Shown here in pieces: positions 8,586 through 17,519 of a stretch of DNA of 64,000 bases. The stretch is from positions 434,001 to 498,000 of the forward strand of contig NZ_BMSE01000003.1 of the NCBI RefSeq assembly GCF_014648995.1. The letters run 5' to 3'. The notes beneath the pieces are model-generated. The model searched no databases. It was not told the DNA's origin and saw only the letters and a list, made by a program, of their open reading frames with translations. The DNA is from Streptomyces massasporeus. GTDB taxonomy: Bacteria > Actinomycetota > Actinomycetes > Streptomycetales > Streptomycetaceae. Both the position numbers and the translations under genes were made by a program. Each line of letters begins with the position of its first letter. Position 1 is the stretch's first letter.

Positions 8586-9833
8586 TCAGCCGTCGCAGGG
8601 GCAGCAGCAGTCGCACCCGTCGCAGTCACAGTCCCGGCAGACGCCCTCGCGCTTCTTACGGGACCACGGCCCCTCGTACTCCTTGGCGCAGCACATCTTG
8701 CAGGTGCAGCACAGCAGCCAGAACATCCCGCAGCCCGCCCAGAACCCACGCCGGCGGGGCGGCTGGGGCGCCGGAACGCCCCCACCGTAGCCACCGCCAC
8801 CGAATCCACCGCCGAATCCGTCGCCGCCGTACGCCCCTCCCCCACCGGTGTACGGATTCCCGCCACCGCCCGCGTACGGGTGCTGCGGGGAGCCGTAGGG
8901 CCCCTGCGGCTGCTGCCCGTACGGTCCCGGCGGCTGCTGTCCGTGGGGTCCGCCGCCCTGGTGGGAGGCGCAGACCGGCACCGTGCCGAACGCGCGGTCG
9001 ACCGAGCGCCGCAGTTCGTGCACGAGCAGCAGATGCACGAGCTGCGCGTCGGTGAACTCGGCGTCGCGCAGCGCGAGCCGCACGCCGTGCACCGCGTCGT
9101 CGGCCAGCCGCCGGACCTCCATCAGTGAGGTGCCGGTCGCGGCGATCGGGTTCCAGGCGCCTGACGCGGCATCAGCGTGCAGGTCCTCCACGGCGTCCAG
9201 CAGATGCGCGAGCCGCCCGAAGAGCCGCCCGGCCTCGGCGAGCGGCCCGGCGTTGTCCGGCCGGCCGGCGAGGACCGCGGTGTGCGCGAAGGCCGCGGCG
9301 GTCGCGGTCTCGGTCGGTTCGGTGATGGTCAGGAGCGGCGTCCCGGGCCCGGCCAGCGCCTCGATCCCGGCCTGCCGGTCCACGGCGTCGACCAGGAGCG
9401 CGGTGTCGAATCCCACAGCGGAGCCGGTCCGCGCACCGGCCGTGTCCCAACTCACGGCGACCCGGCGCGCGGCACGCGCCACCGGTTTGCGGGCCAACAG
9501 CCCGTCACCGTCGGTGACGTGGTCGCGCACCTTCGCCGAGGCCAGCACCAGGGACACCGCCGCCGCGAGCCGGGCACCCTCGCCGTGCGCGACGGAGGCG
9601 GTGCGCATGCCGCGTAGCGGGCACGGCCCGGCCGTACGCCGGCCACCGCCGCCCGTCTTCGCCTGAGCCTCCGTCAAAACAGAGACAAGCAGCCCATCAT
9701 AGTTCGTGACAATCCGGGCGAACTGCCCATGATCGCCGCGCAATGCGAGGCAAAGCCCGCACAAATGCGCCATCCACTGGCTGGTGAGCTTCTCCCCGAG
9801 CCGGTGTCTACAAGGCCTGACGATTCCGAACAC
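8586..9833 (-). CDS. DUF5685 family protein with cysteine-rich tail
   Basis: Protein of 415 aa and unknown function. The conserved N-terminus MFGIVRPCRH with WMAHLCGLCLALR fits DUF5685. The middle (about residues 60-290) is an alanine-rich, probably helical domain. A low-complexity linker rich in GPYGQQP and glycine then leads to a hydrophobic, cysteine-dense end holding CCTCKMCC and CDCDGCDCCCPC. The tail could bind metal or be modified, which is inference. The start is GTG at 9831-9833 after GGGGGAG; an upstream ATG in the same frame gives 19 residues without family character. It is divergent from sflA. Confidence 0.75.
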   Translation of the reverse strand: MFGIVRPCRHRLGEKLTSQWMAHLCGLCLALRGDHGQFARIVTNYDGLLVSVLTEAQAKTGGGGRRTAGPCPLRGMRTASVAHGEGARLAAAVSLVLASAKVRDHVTDGDGLLARKPVARAARRVAVSWDTAGARTGSAVGFDTALLVDAVDRQAGIEALAGPGTPLLTITEPTETATAAAFAHTAVLAGRPDNAGPLAEAGRLFGRLAHLLDAVEDLHADAASGAWNPIAATGTSLMEVRRLADDAVHGVRLALRDAEFTDAQLVHLLLVHELRRSVDRAFGTVPVCASHQGGGPHGQQPPGPYGQQPQGPYGSPQHPYAGGGGNPYTGGGGAYGGDGFGGGFGGGGYGGGVPAPQPPRRRGFWAGCGMFWLLCCTCKMCCAKEYEGPWSRKKREGVCRDCDCDGCDCCCPCDG

Positions 9834-10122
9834 GACGCTCCCCCGAACTCCATGACGACGTTGAGCTGCGGCATCGTACCGGCCCCGCATTCACCCGTAC
9901 GCCCCGGCTGTCACCCGTACGCCGAGAAGAATCATATTTCACTCACAGTCAGCAGCCGTTTGGGAAACGGCCCTTGGGACACACGGACTCTCGACGGATT
10001 CGCTGTGCACCAGTACCGTCACAAACCCCCCGTGCGGCGTCTATCCACTTGGCGCGCCATCCGCATCATGGACGACCATAGGGATGCGGAAAGCAGAAAG
10101 ACCGCTGTGAGAGGAGGCGTCC

Positions 10123-10563
10123 ATGGGATCGGTACGCAAGGCAAGTGCCTGGCTTGGCCTCGTCGACGACAACGAAGACGAGCGTTACTACGACGACGAC
10201 GACTACTCCGACGGAAACGAGCCCGGGGAAGCCTGGGTCACCGATCCGCGCGTCAAGGTGGCCTCGGACGTGGCCGAGGAGAAGGGCCGCCGCATCGGCA
10301 CGGTGACCCCGGACAGCTTCCGGGACGCACGCGCCATCGGCGAGCTGTTCCGCGAGGGCGTGCCGGTCATCATGAACCTCACCGCCATGGAGGCCTCCGA
10401 CGCCAAGCGTGTGGTCGACTTCGCGGCCGGGCTGATCTTCGGCCTGCGCGGTTCGATCGAGAGAGTGTCGACGCGCGTGTTCCTGCTGACCCCGGCGAAC
10501 ACGGAGATCGTCAACGGCGATCCGGCCGGGCACCGCACGGACGGCTTCTTCAACCAGAGCTGA
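10123..10563 (+). CDS. sflA: SepF-like protein SflA
   Basis: Small cytoplasmic protein of 146 aa in the SepF family of FtsZ-associated proteins. An acidic variable N-terminus ([12 protein letters not shown]) is followed by the SepF core: [15 protein letters not shown], the [10 protein letters not shown] strand, and the [17 protein letters not shown] segment. S. coelicolor has the canonical sepF beside ftsZ plus two extra SepF-like genes, sflA and sflB. The chromosomal context here corresponds to SCO1749 (sflA), reported to influence septation and hyphal morphology. The start is ATG with GAGGAGG five bases upstream. It is single-gene and ends in a strong terminator. Confidence 0.87.
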   Translation: MGSVRKASAWLGLVDDNEDERYYDDDDYSDGNEPGEAWVTDPRVKVASDVAEEKGRRIGTVTPDSFRDARAIGELFREGVPVIMNLTAMEASDAKRVVDFAAGLIFGLRGSIERVSTRVFLLTPANTEIVNGDPAGHRTDGFFNQS

Positions 10564-10590
10564 GGCAGGGCCGCTCACCGGCCCTGCCTC
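10562..10590. terminator. Bidirectional terminator between sflA and acyl-CoA dehydrogenase
   Basis: Perfect 11-bp arms GAGGCAGGGCC and GGCCCTGCCTC with a 7-base loop. The hairpin starts in the sflA stop codon and lies 26 bp from the end of the convergent acyl-CoA dehydrogenase gene. Confidence 0.85.
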
Positions 10591-10615
10591 CTCGCGCAGG
10601 GATTACCGGACCGGC

Positions 10616-11806
10616 CTACCGGAAGGCATCGAGTCCGGTGAGCGCCTTGCCCAGCACGAGCTGGTGCATCTCGACGGTGCCCTCGTAGGTGAGCACCGAC
10701 TCGAGGTTGGTCGCGTGCCGCATCACGGGGTATTCGAGCGAGATCCCGTTGGCGCCGAGAATGGTCCGGGCCGTGCGGCAGATCTCGATCGCTTCCCGGA
10801 CGTTGTTGAGCTTGCCGAAGCTGACCTGCTCGGGACGCAGGCGGCCGGCGTCCATCCGCCGCCCCAGATGATGGGCGAGCAGAATCCCCTTGTGCAGTTC
10901 GACCGCCATGTCGGCGAGTTTGGCCTGGGTGAGCTGGAAACCGCCGATGGGCCGCCCGAACTGCTCCCGCGACTTCGCGTAGTCGACCGCGGTCTCGAAA
11001 CTGCTGCGGGCCGCGCCCATGGCGCCCCAGACGATTCCGTACCGGGCGTGGGACAGACAGCTCAGGGGTCCGCGCAGGCCGGTGACCTCCGGAAGGACGG
11101 CCTCGGCGGGCAGCCGCACGTCGTCGAGCACGAGCTCGCTGGTGACGGAGGCCCTGAGGGACCACTTGTGCTTGATCTCGGGAGCGGAGAACCCGCGGCT
11201 GTCGGTGGGCACCGCGAACCCGCGGATCCCGTCCTCGGTCCGCGCCCACACGACGGCGACGCCGGCGACCGACCCGTTGGTGATCCACATCTTGCGGCCG
11301 TTGAGGATCCAGTCGGAGCCGTCGCGCTTGGCGTGCGTCCGCATGGCGGCGGGGTCGGAGCCGTGGTCGGGCTCGGTGAGCCCGAAGCAGCCGATGACCT
11401 CGCCGGCGGCCATACGCGGCAGCCACTGCTGCTTCTGCTCCTCGCTGCCGAAGCGGTGGATCGCGTACATGGCCAGGGAGCCCTGCACGGAGACGAGGGA
11501 GCGGATGCCGGAGTCGGCGGCCTCCAGCTCCAGGCAGGCGAGCCCGTACTGCACGGCTGACGCGCCGGCGCAGCCGTACCCCTCCAGGGACATCCCGAGG
11601 GCACCGATACCGCCGAGCTCCTTGGCCAGCTCCCGGATCCCCGGCAGCTCCCCCTTCTCGTACCACTCGGCGACGTACGGCAGCACCCGGTCGGCGGCCC
11701 AGGCCCGCACGGTGTCCCTGATCCCGAGGTCCTCCGGCTCCAGCAGGTCGTCCAGGCCGAGGGGATCGACGGGATCGAAGGGAGGCAGCTTGGACGAACG
11801 GGACAT
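10616..11806 (-). CDS. Acyl-CoA dehydrogenase, glutaryl-CoA dehydrogenase-like
   Basis: FAD flavoenzyme of 396 aa that oxidises an acyl-CoA thioester at the alpha-beta position. It has the helical N-terminal domain, the ACAD signature CFGLTEPDHGSDP in the middle, the flavin-binding MWITNGS strand, and C-terminal AREQFGRPIGGFQLTQ-type sequence. The catalytic Glu is expected in TYEGTVEMHQL near the end, the position used by glutaryl-CoA dehydrogenases. Substrate is inferred from these motifs only. The start is ATG at 11804-11806 with GGAGGG upstream. The same frame is open for 225 codons further upstream, but that part is low-complexity and not similar to the family. Confidence 0.87.
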   Translation of the reverse strand: MSRSSKLPPFDPVDPLGLDDLLEPEDLGIRDTVRAWAADRVLPYVAEWYEKGELPGIRELAKELGGIGALGMSLEGYGCAGASAVQYGLACLELEAADSGIRSLVSVQGSLAMYAIHRFGSEEQKQQWLPRMAAGEVIGCFGLTEPDHGSDPAAMRTHAKRDGSDWILNGRKMWITNGSVAGVAVVWARTEDGIRGFAVPTDSRGFSAPEIKHKWSLRASVTSELVLDDVRLPAEAVLPEVTGLRGPLSCLSHARYGIVWGAMGAARSSFETAVDYAKSREQFGRPIGGFQLTQAKLADMAVELHKGILLAHHLGRRMDAGRLRPEQVSFGKLNNVREAIEICRTARTILGANGISLEYPVMRHATNLESVLTYEGTVEMHQLVLGKALTGLDAFR

Positions 11807-12488
11807 GATCGACACCCTCCGAGACTCTTTAACTAGCACCGCTAGCCAAGACGCTACGACGTCCGCCCACCCACGCACCACCCATAGCTGCCACCTGTGA
11901 GCGGAACTCGCCAGTGGCCACCACCACACCGCGGACATCCGAGAGCCGTGGATCAAGGAAACAGCGAGTGACGGACACAGATCAGCCCGACGACGGGACC
12001 GGGACCGGGACCGGGTGCGGCGTGGTGCACCGATCACCAGGTGCCGGCGCTGGTGCCACGACCCGACGCCGGGCGCCGGTGCCGCACCAGACGCCGGGCG
12101 CCGGATTCCAGGCCGAATGCGGTGTTCCGGCGAGCAGGCCGGCCCGGCCGGGGCCGAGTGCGGCGCCGTGCGCCGAACACCGGGTGCCGGTGCCGTACCA
12201 GGCAGCCCCGCCGCGTTCGCCCCAGCCTCCCCGGGGCCCAGCGCGCACCAGCCTCCCCCGGGCCCAGCGCACATCTGCCTCCCCCGGGGCCAGCGCGCAC
12301 CAGCCTCTCCCGCGCACAGCCCGGTCCCGGCTCCCAGCCGCAGTCCGAGGCAGACGGCCCGCCCCCGCAGACGGCCCGCCCCCGCAGCCCTCCCACCGCA
12401 AGCCGCCGACGGCGCGGTGCCCCGACGGGCGACCCCAGCCTCTCGGTCGGCAGTCACGGGTGGCGCGTGGGTGGGCGACACCAGGGCG
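11807..12488. other. Long intergenic gap with degenerate GC repeats
   Basis: A 680-bp stretch between two leftward genes. Every open frame in it is rich in Arg, Pro and Ala and lacks family similarity, so I call no gene. It contains the 26-bp tandem repeats at 12223-12300 and looser repetition of GCCGGTGCCG with CACCAG between 12050 and 12210. Confidence 0.6.
12223..12300. repeat. Three 26-bp tandem repeats
   Basis: Units begin at 12223, 12249 and 12275, each exactly 26 bp and of the form C(A/T)GCCTCCCC(C)GGGGCC followed by CAGCGC. They differ at a few positions. A decayed fourth unit starts at 12301. Function unknown. Confidence 0.75.
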
Positions 12489-14090
12489 TCAGACCGAGAC
12501 GCGTGACTCCGCCGCGTCCCTGGGGGCAGGGAGCTCCACCGGTCCCGGCTCGCACTGCATGGCCCGCGGCAACCGCAACGCCATCACCGCCCCGAGCACC
12601 AACAACCCCGCACTCACCAGCAACGTCACATGCAGCCCGTGCACGAACGCGTCCCGGGCGGCATGCCGCAGCGCGGCACCGGCGGACCCGCCCAGCTGCG
12701 CGGCGACCTCGTACGCCTCCCCCAGCGAATGCCCCGCCGAGGAGGACGCCGACGCCGGAACCCCGGGCACCCCGGACAGCCCGGGCGCGTAGGCCGCGTT
12801 CATCACCGTGCCGAGCAGGGCGATCCCGATCCCCGCGCCGAGCTGGTACGACGTCTCCCCGATCGCCGCCGCCCCACCGGCCTGCTCCTGCGGCGCCTCG
12901 CTCAGCATCGACTCGTACGCCCCGAAGAGCGTCGTCTCCAGCCCGAAGCCGAGCAGGACGAACCCGCTTACCATCAGCGCACAGTCGTCGGTCCGGCCCA
13001 GCGCCGTCAGCAGCACCACCGCGAACGCCGTGAGGCAGAACCCGGCGCACACCATCCGCCGTGGCCCGAACCGCCGCAGCATCCGCGCCCCGGCCAGCCC
13101 GGCCGCCATCGCCGCGAATGTCAGCGGCAGCAGCCGCAGCCCGGTCTCCAGCGGCGACAGCCCGAGCACCAGCTGCAGGTACTGCGCCGCGATCAGTTCC
13201 AGACCCACCAGCGCGAGCATCGCCAGCACGATGCATCCGACGGACGTGCTGAACGCCGGTCGCGCGAACATCTTGAGGTCCACCAGCGGATATGCCCGCC
13301 GCCGCTGCCGCCGTACGAAGGCGGCCAGCAGCGCGGCGCCCACCACCAGCGACGGCACGGTGAGCAGGCTGCCCAGGGACTCCCCGCTGCCGAGCCGCTT
13401 CACGCCGAGCACGACACCGAACAGCCCGGCCGCCGCCATCAGGGCACCGACCACGTCCCAGGGGCCCCTGCCGTCACCCTTCGACTCGGGCAGCAGCAGT
13501 CGTCCTACCGGAAGGCTGACCAGCATCAACGGAATGTTGACGAGGAACACCGAGCCCCACCAGAAGTGCTCCAGCAGGAAGCCGCCGAGCAGCGGACCGA
13601 CCGCCGCGCCGACCGCGGCCACGGCGCTCCAGATGCCGATCGCGAGCGCCCGTTCGCGCCGGTCCGGGAAGACCTGCCGCAGGATCGAGAGGGTCGCGGG
13701 CATGATCATCGCGCCGCCCACGCCGAGCAGCGCCCGCGCCACGATCAGCACCTGGGCGCTGTCGGCCAGGGCCGCGAGGCCGGAGGCGACGCCGAACAGC
13801 GCGTATCCGAGGAGCAGGACTCTTCGGCGGCCGACGCGGTCGCCCAGCGTGCCGAACAGGATCAGCAGCGAGGCGCAGACCAGTGGGTAGACGTCGACGA
13901 TCCAGAGCAGCTCGATTCCGCCGGGCCTCAGGTCCTCGGTGACGGCGGGGACCGCCACGTGCAGCACGGTGGCGTCGACGGCGACCAGCAGCAGGCTGAC
14001 GCAGAGGACGACGAGCACCACCCAGCGGTTGGCACCGGCCCCGGCCGCCCGACGGCGCAGCGCAGCGGCGGCCGTGGTCGTCCCGGACAT
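12489..14090 (-). CDS. MFS drug-efflux transporter, DHA2 (EmrB/QacA) family
   Basis: Inner-membrane proton-coupled exporter of 533 aa, a length that fits 14 membrane segments. The first segment ends in DATVLHVAVPAV, which matches the DHA2 motif (LD-x-TVV-N-VALP class). Loop 2-3 holds GDRVGRRRVLLLG, the MFS motif A. Motif C-like glycine-rich sequence (AVAAVGAAVGPLLGGFLLEHFWW) follows. The start is ATG at 14088-14090 with GGGAGG seven bases upstream. The substrate is unknown. No TetR gene is adjacent, but a 24-bp perfect palindrome lies 180 bp upstream. Confidence 0.88.
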   Translation of the reverse strand: MSGTTTAAAALRRRAAGAGANRWVVLVVLCVSLLLVAVDATVLHVAVPAVTEDLRPGGIELLWIVDVYPLVCASLLILFGTLGDRVGRRRVLLLGYALFGVASGLAALADSAQVLIVARALLGVGGAMIMPATLSILRQVFPDRRERALAIGIWSAVAAVGAAVGPLLGGFLLEHFWWGSVFLVNIPLMLVSLPVGRLLLPESKGDGRGPWDVVGALMAAAGLFGVVLGVKRLGSGESLGSLLTVPSLVVGAALLAAFVRRQRRRAYPLVDLKMFARPAFSTSVGCIVLAMLALVGLELIAAQYLQLVLGLSPLETGLRLLPLTFAAMAAGLAGARMLRRFGPRRMVCAGFCLTAFAVVLLTALGRTDDCALMVSGFVLLGFGLETTLFGAYESMLSEAPQEQAGGAAAIGETSYQLGAGIGIALLGTVMNAAYAPGLSGVPGVPASASSSAGHSLGEAYEVAAQLGGSAGAALRHAARDAFVHGLHVTLLVSAGLLVLGAVMALRLPRAMQCEPGPVELPAPRDAAESRVSV

Positions 14091-14269
14091 GTACGTACCT
14101 CCCAGAAGCTTCCTCGCGATCGGCGGGCTCACGGGGTGGGGGACGCCCCCGCGACTCGGCCGGAGAGGAGCGGTGGTCCCCGGCCCGCGCAAACGAAAAG
14201 CGAGTGACACGTCAGAGTACGCGAGTCCTCGACGGAGACCAGTGGCGGACCTCTCACACCTCCGGCGGA

Positions 14270-14293
14270 AGGTTGTGGCGTACGCCACAACCT
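14270..14293. promoter_or_regulatory. 24-bp perfect palindrome between MFS and glycosyltransferase genes
   Basis: The left half is AGGTTGTGGCGT and the right half is its exact reverse complement, ACGCCACAACCT, with no spacer. It lies in the 263-bp divergent region, 180 bp from the MFS start and 60 bp from the glycosyltransferase start. The form is that of a TetR-type operator; the regulator is not in the window. Confidence 0.55.
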
Positions 14294-14353
14294 CCTACGT
14301 CGTCCACGCCCCGGCCGACCGGATGGTTCCGGCCCGGGTCGATAATCGGGCGC

Positions 14354-15577
14354 GTGACGGATCTTGAGACGCGCGCGGCTCCGACCCGCGCCGGGGCGCT
14401 GCGCCGGGCGGCCCCGGCGCTCGCCGGATACGTGGCCGTCCGCGCCCTGGGCCTGCTGGCCCTGTTCCTGTGGAGCGCGGCGCGGGACAAGAGCGCGTAC
14501 ACGCTGCTGACCGCCCGCTGGGACGCGCTCTGGTACGTCAGGGTCGCCGAGCTCGGCTACGGCTACGAGGTGCGGCTGGCGAACGGGGACGTGCACTCGA
14601 ACCTGGCGTTCTTCCCGCTGCTGCCCTGGCTGGAGCGGCTGGTGGCGGCGGTGTCTCCGCTGTCGTACGCGGACGGCGGGTTCCTCGTCAGCCTGGTCTC
14701 CTCGCTCGCCGCGGCCTGGGGGATCTTCGCGGTGGCGGACCGTGTGTACGGCCGCCGGGCCGGGGTGTGCGCGGTGCTGCTGTGGGCCGTGCTGCCGGTC
14801 GGGATCGTGCAGTCGATGGCGTACAGCGAGTCCCTGTTCACGGCGCTCGCGGCATGGTCGCTGTACGCGGTGCTGACCGGCCGCTGGGTGACGGCGGGCA
14901 CGCTGGCCCTGTTCGCGGGACTGACCCGTCCGGTGGGACTGGCCGTGGTGGCCGCGGTGTGGGTGGCGGCGCTGGCCTCCTTCGCACGGGACAGCCGCGC
15001 GGCCGCCGCGGGTTCCCGGAACACGCAGGACGCCCCCGACGCCCCGCCCGGCCCGGAAGCCCCGGCCGGCCCCGGTACCCGGCTCCGGCGGATCCTCGGC
15101 ATGGTCCTGGCGCCGCTCGGTACCGCCGGCTACGTGCTCTGGGTCGGGCACCACACCGGCACGGGCCCGCTGGGCTATCTGGACGTCCAGGCCGGATGGC
15201 GCAACGGCTTCGACGGCGGCTGGGCCTTCGCCCGGTTCGTCGCCGACAAGTTCACGTCGTTCCCGGCGGCTCTGGCCGGTATGGGGCTGATCATCGGGGT
15301 CGCGTCAGTCATCTGGCTGTATGTGACCGGAGTACGTCAGCGCCAGCCGCTGCCGCTGCTGGTCTACACGGGGGTCGTGACCGTGCTGGCCCTGTGCGCG
15401 TCGAGCTACTTCGGCTCGAAACCGCGTCTTCTGCTGCCCGCCTTCCCCCTGCTCCTGCCTCTCGCGCCGGCCTTGGCCGGAGCGCGTATCCGCAGGTCAG
15501 CGGCGGTGCTCGGGGTCGTGGCGGTGGCCTCCGCGGTGTACGGGGCGTTCTGGCTGAACGGCTCCGGTCCCCCCTGA
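14354..15577 (+). CDS. GT-C membrane mannosyltransferase, PIG-V-like
   Basis: Polytopic membrane protein of 407 aa with about ten hydrophobic segments. The first loop carries ARWDALWYVRVAELGY, the PIG-V type acidic motif that binds the lipid-linked sugar donor in GT-C enzymes. GLTRPVGL in the middle is also PIG-V-like. The likely role is transfer of a mannose from polyprenyl phosphate to an extracytoplasmic acceptor; donor and acceptor are inferred. A Pro/Ala-rich loop sits near residues 210-245. The start is GTG at 14354, with no clear ribosome binding site. The 227 bp after it are relatively A/T-rich and hold no gene. Confidence 0.7.
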   Translation: MTDLETRAAPTRAGALRRAAPALAGYVAVRALGLLALFLWSAARDKSAYTLLTARWDALWYVRVAELGYGYEVRLANGDVHSNLAFFPLLPWLERLVAAVSPLSYADGGFLVSLVSSLAAAWGIFAVADRVYGRRAGVCAVLLWAVLPVGIVQSMAYSESLFTALAAWSLYAVLTGRWVTAGTLALFAGLTRPVGLAVVAAVWVAALASFARDSRAAAAGSRNTQDAPDAPPGPEAPAGPGTRLRRILGMVLAPLGTAGYVLWVGHHTGTGPLGYLDVQAGWRNGFDGGWAFARFVADKFTSFPAALAGMGLIIGVASVIWLYVTGVRQRQPLPLLVYTGVVTVLALCASSYFGSKPRLLLPAFPLLLPLAPALAGARIRRSAAVLGVVAVASAVYGAFWLNGSGPP

Positions 15578-15804
15578 CCCGCTGTGAGCGCGAGGGGAAT
15601 TCCGCGCCATGCCCCGGTGAACGAATTCAAAAGCGCAATAAAACCCCCATCCGGAATGATCAAAGGAATTGAAGGCCACGGCGGCCGACGATTACAGATT
15701 CGCTGGAAATAAACCCCCTCCTGAGAGGAATCCCACATCACATCGTCATCACAAAGCCGTTGATTCGCCCGGGATCTGAGCTCACTCGCTGTAACGTCGA
15801 TTGG

Positions 15805-16800
15805 GTGCGTACCGAACCGAAGCTCACCCGTCTGGACCGGGTGTTCGCCCGGCTGGACCGTGAGCCGGAACGACCGGCCCACATCGATGTGCCGAAGATG
15901 AGCAGGCACCGCATCGTGCTCTTCGCGGCGACCCTGGCCTTCTACGGCGCGATCGTGTGGGCCGTGGTGATCACGTCCTGGCTGGTCCGGCTCGACTGGC
16001 AGGTCATGTTCTTCCGCCCGTACCAGCAGTGGTCGGAGATCCACTGGTTCGTCGACTACTACGTGGTCCTCGGCCAGCGCGGCCCGACCGCCGTGATGGT
16101 CGCGGCCTGGCTGGGCTGGCGCTCCTGGCGGCAGCACACCCTGCGGCCGCTGCTCGCGCTCGGCGTCTCACTGCTGCTGCTGAACATCACGGTCGGCGCG
16201 GCCAAGTACGGCATGGGGCGCCTGGGACCGCACTACGCGACCACGATCGGCTCGAACGAGATGTGGCTCGGCGGCGATATATTTCCGAGCGGTCACACCG
16301 CGAATGCCGTGGTGACCTGGGGAATCCTGGCCTACCTGGCGTCCAGCGCGAGAGCGCAGCGCTGGCTGTCCGCCGTGTCCGCGGTGACCTCGCTCGGCGT
16401 CGGGATGGCCACCGTCTACCTCGGTACGCACTGGCTGAGCGATGTGCTCCTCGGCTGGACCGCGGGTCTGCTGATCCTGCTCGGTCTGCCGTGGTTCGAG
16501 CCGCTGATCGCCCGTGCCGAGGACGCGATCTTCGACCTGCGCGACCGTCTGCGGGCCCGTCGGCGCCGCACCCCGGCCGCCCCGGCCGGTGCGCCGCCCG
16601 TGCTGGTCACGCCGGTGCCGGCCGACCGTGACGACGTCGCGGCCCACTCACCCCGGGCCCCGGTCTACCTGGCGCCGGGCCCGCACACCACTCGCTCGGA
16701 GCGCACGCCGACCACCCCGGCCGGCAGCCGTCGCCCGCCGCACCCGGAGCGCCACCCGCGCGGCTCGACCCCGTCGGCCCGCCCCGTGACGGGCGGCTGA
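15805..16800 (+). CDS. PAP2 superfamily membrane phosphatase
   Basis: Integral membrane phosphatase of 331 aa, probably acting on a lipid phosphate at the outer face. The three PAP2 motifs are present in order: KYGMGRLGP, then FPSGHTANAV, then YLGTHWLSDVLLGW, which supplies the catalytic and phosphate-binding His and Asp residues. Five to six membrane segments fill residues 30-235. The C-terminal ninety residues are Arg/Pro-rich and disordered. The start is the GTG at 15805 (MRTEPKLTRLDRV). A TTG 15 codons upstream is in frame but less likely. It may recycle polyprenyl pyrophosphate, by family analogy only. Confidence 0.8.
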   Translation: MRTEPKLTRLDRVFARLDREPERPAHIDVPKMSRHRIVLFAATLAFYGAIVWAVVITSWLVRLDWQVMFFRPYQQWSEIHWFVDYYVVLGQRGPTAVMVAAWLGWRSWRQHTLRPLLALGVSLLLLNITVGAAKYGMGRLGPHYATTIGSNEMWLGGDIFPSGHTANAVVTWGILAYLASSARAQRWLSAVSAVTSLGVGMATVYLGTHWLSDVLLGWTAGLLILLGLPWFEPLIARAEDAIFDLRDRLRARRRRTPAAPAGAPPVLVTPVPADRDDVAAHSPRAPVYLAPGPHTTRSERTPTTPAGSRRPPHPERHPRGSTPSARPVTGG

Positions 16801-16831
16801 CCACGGGACGGCGCGCACCCTGTCCGGCATG

Positions 16832-16870
16832 GCGAAGGCCCCGGTTCCGCTGCGGAACCGGGGCCTTCGC
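16832..16870. terminator. Bidirectional terminator after the PAP2 gene
   Basis: A perfect 19-bp inverted repeat (GCGAAGGCCCCGGTTCCGC and its complement) around one central base, between the ends of two convergent genes. Confidence 0.9.
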
Positions 16871-16876
16871 CGGGTC

Positions 16877-17092
16877 TCAGCCCTTCCAGGCCCGCGCCAC
16901 CCGGCCGCCCTTGACCTCGAAGTTCAGCCGGCCCACGCGGTACTCCATGGTGATGATCGCCCCGGACGGCAGCGCGCGCACCGTCGGCCAGCCGCGCTCA
17001 CGAGCGAGGCGTTCGGCCCGGCCGGCCTCCAGGCCGACGTAGGTGTCCGGGCTGTCGTCGGGTTCCGTGGGAGGTGTCGGAGTCGGTGCCAT
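16877..17092 (-). CDS. I78-type peptidase inhibitor domain protein
   Basis: Small protein of 71 aa. The run GLEAGRAERLARERGW, then VRALPSGAIITMEYRVGRLNFE and a C-terminal RAWKG follow the I78 inhibitor pattern (potato-inhibitor-I-like; Aspergillus elastase inhibitor family). There is no signal peptide or cysteine, so it would be cytoplasmic as written, which is common for Streptomyces members. The start is ATG at 17090-17092. Inhibition of a particular protease is not shown. It is monocistronic. Confidence 0.75.
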   Translation of the reverse strand: MAPTPTPPTEPDDSPDTYVGLEAGRAERLARERGWPTVRALPSGAIITMEYRVGRLNFEVKGGRVARAWKG

Positions 17093-17519
17093 GCCGCCAC
17101 GCTATGTCCTGCCCGGCGAGCGCGGAAGTCCGGGGCCCGGCCGGTCACTGTCCGCCTCCGGTCACGCTTCTGTCACAAGATCACGACAGGAGTTTCGGGC
17201 ATCACCCGTCACACGGACGAGCGGTTCCGTACGCCTTCCGCAGGCATTCGATCGCAATTCCCGCGTGTCACATGAGCTCATGGAAAAGCCCGGCGGAAAG
17301 TGCCGGGAGAAGTGCCGGTGAGGCTCCATTCCTTTCCGGTGCCGCACCGGCTCGGCGGCGTCGGCGCGGTACGGGAAATGCATGGCTTCGGCGCCGAGAG
17401 GCCGGTACGCCCCCTGTCGGAGCGCGCGGTGACGCGAGCATCATGGCGTGAGCTCGCGGGCAGGTGGGGCGCGGGCTGCGGCGGGCCCGGCACGCGATGA
17501 GCGAAGGGGCGAGCGAGCG
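17093..17519. other. Divergent intergenic region before ctaD
   Basis: 427 bp with no credible gene. It should hold the promoters of the I78 gene and of ctaD. Visible details are two close copies of AAGTGCCGG at about 17298-17320 and a small hairpin CCGGTG-CCG-CACCGG near 17338-17352. I identify no promoter with confidence. Confidence 0.5.

Noticed and set aside
11914..12488. Several long open frames (over 100 residues) on both strands
   Set aside because: All are Arg/Pro/Ala-rich with repeats, lack ribosome binding sites and show no domain; high GC alone produces such frames.
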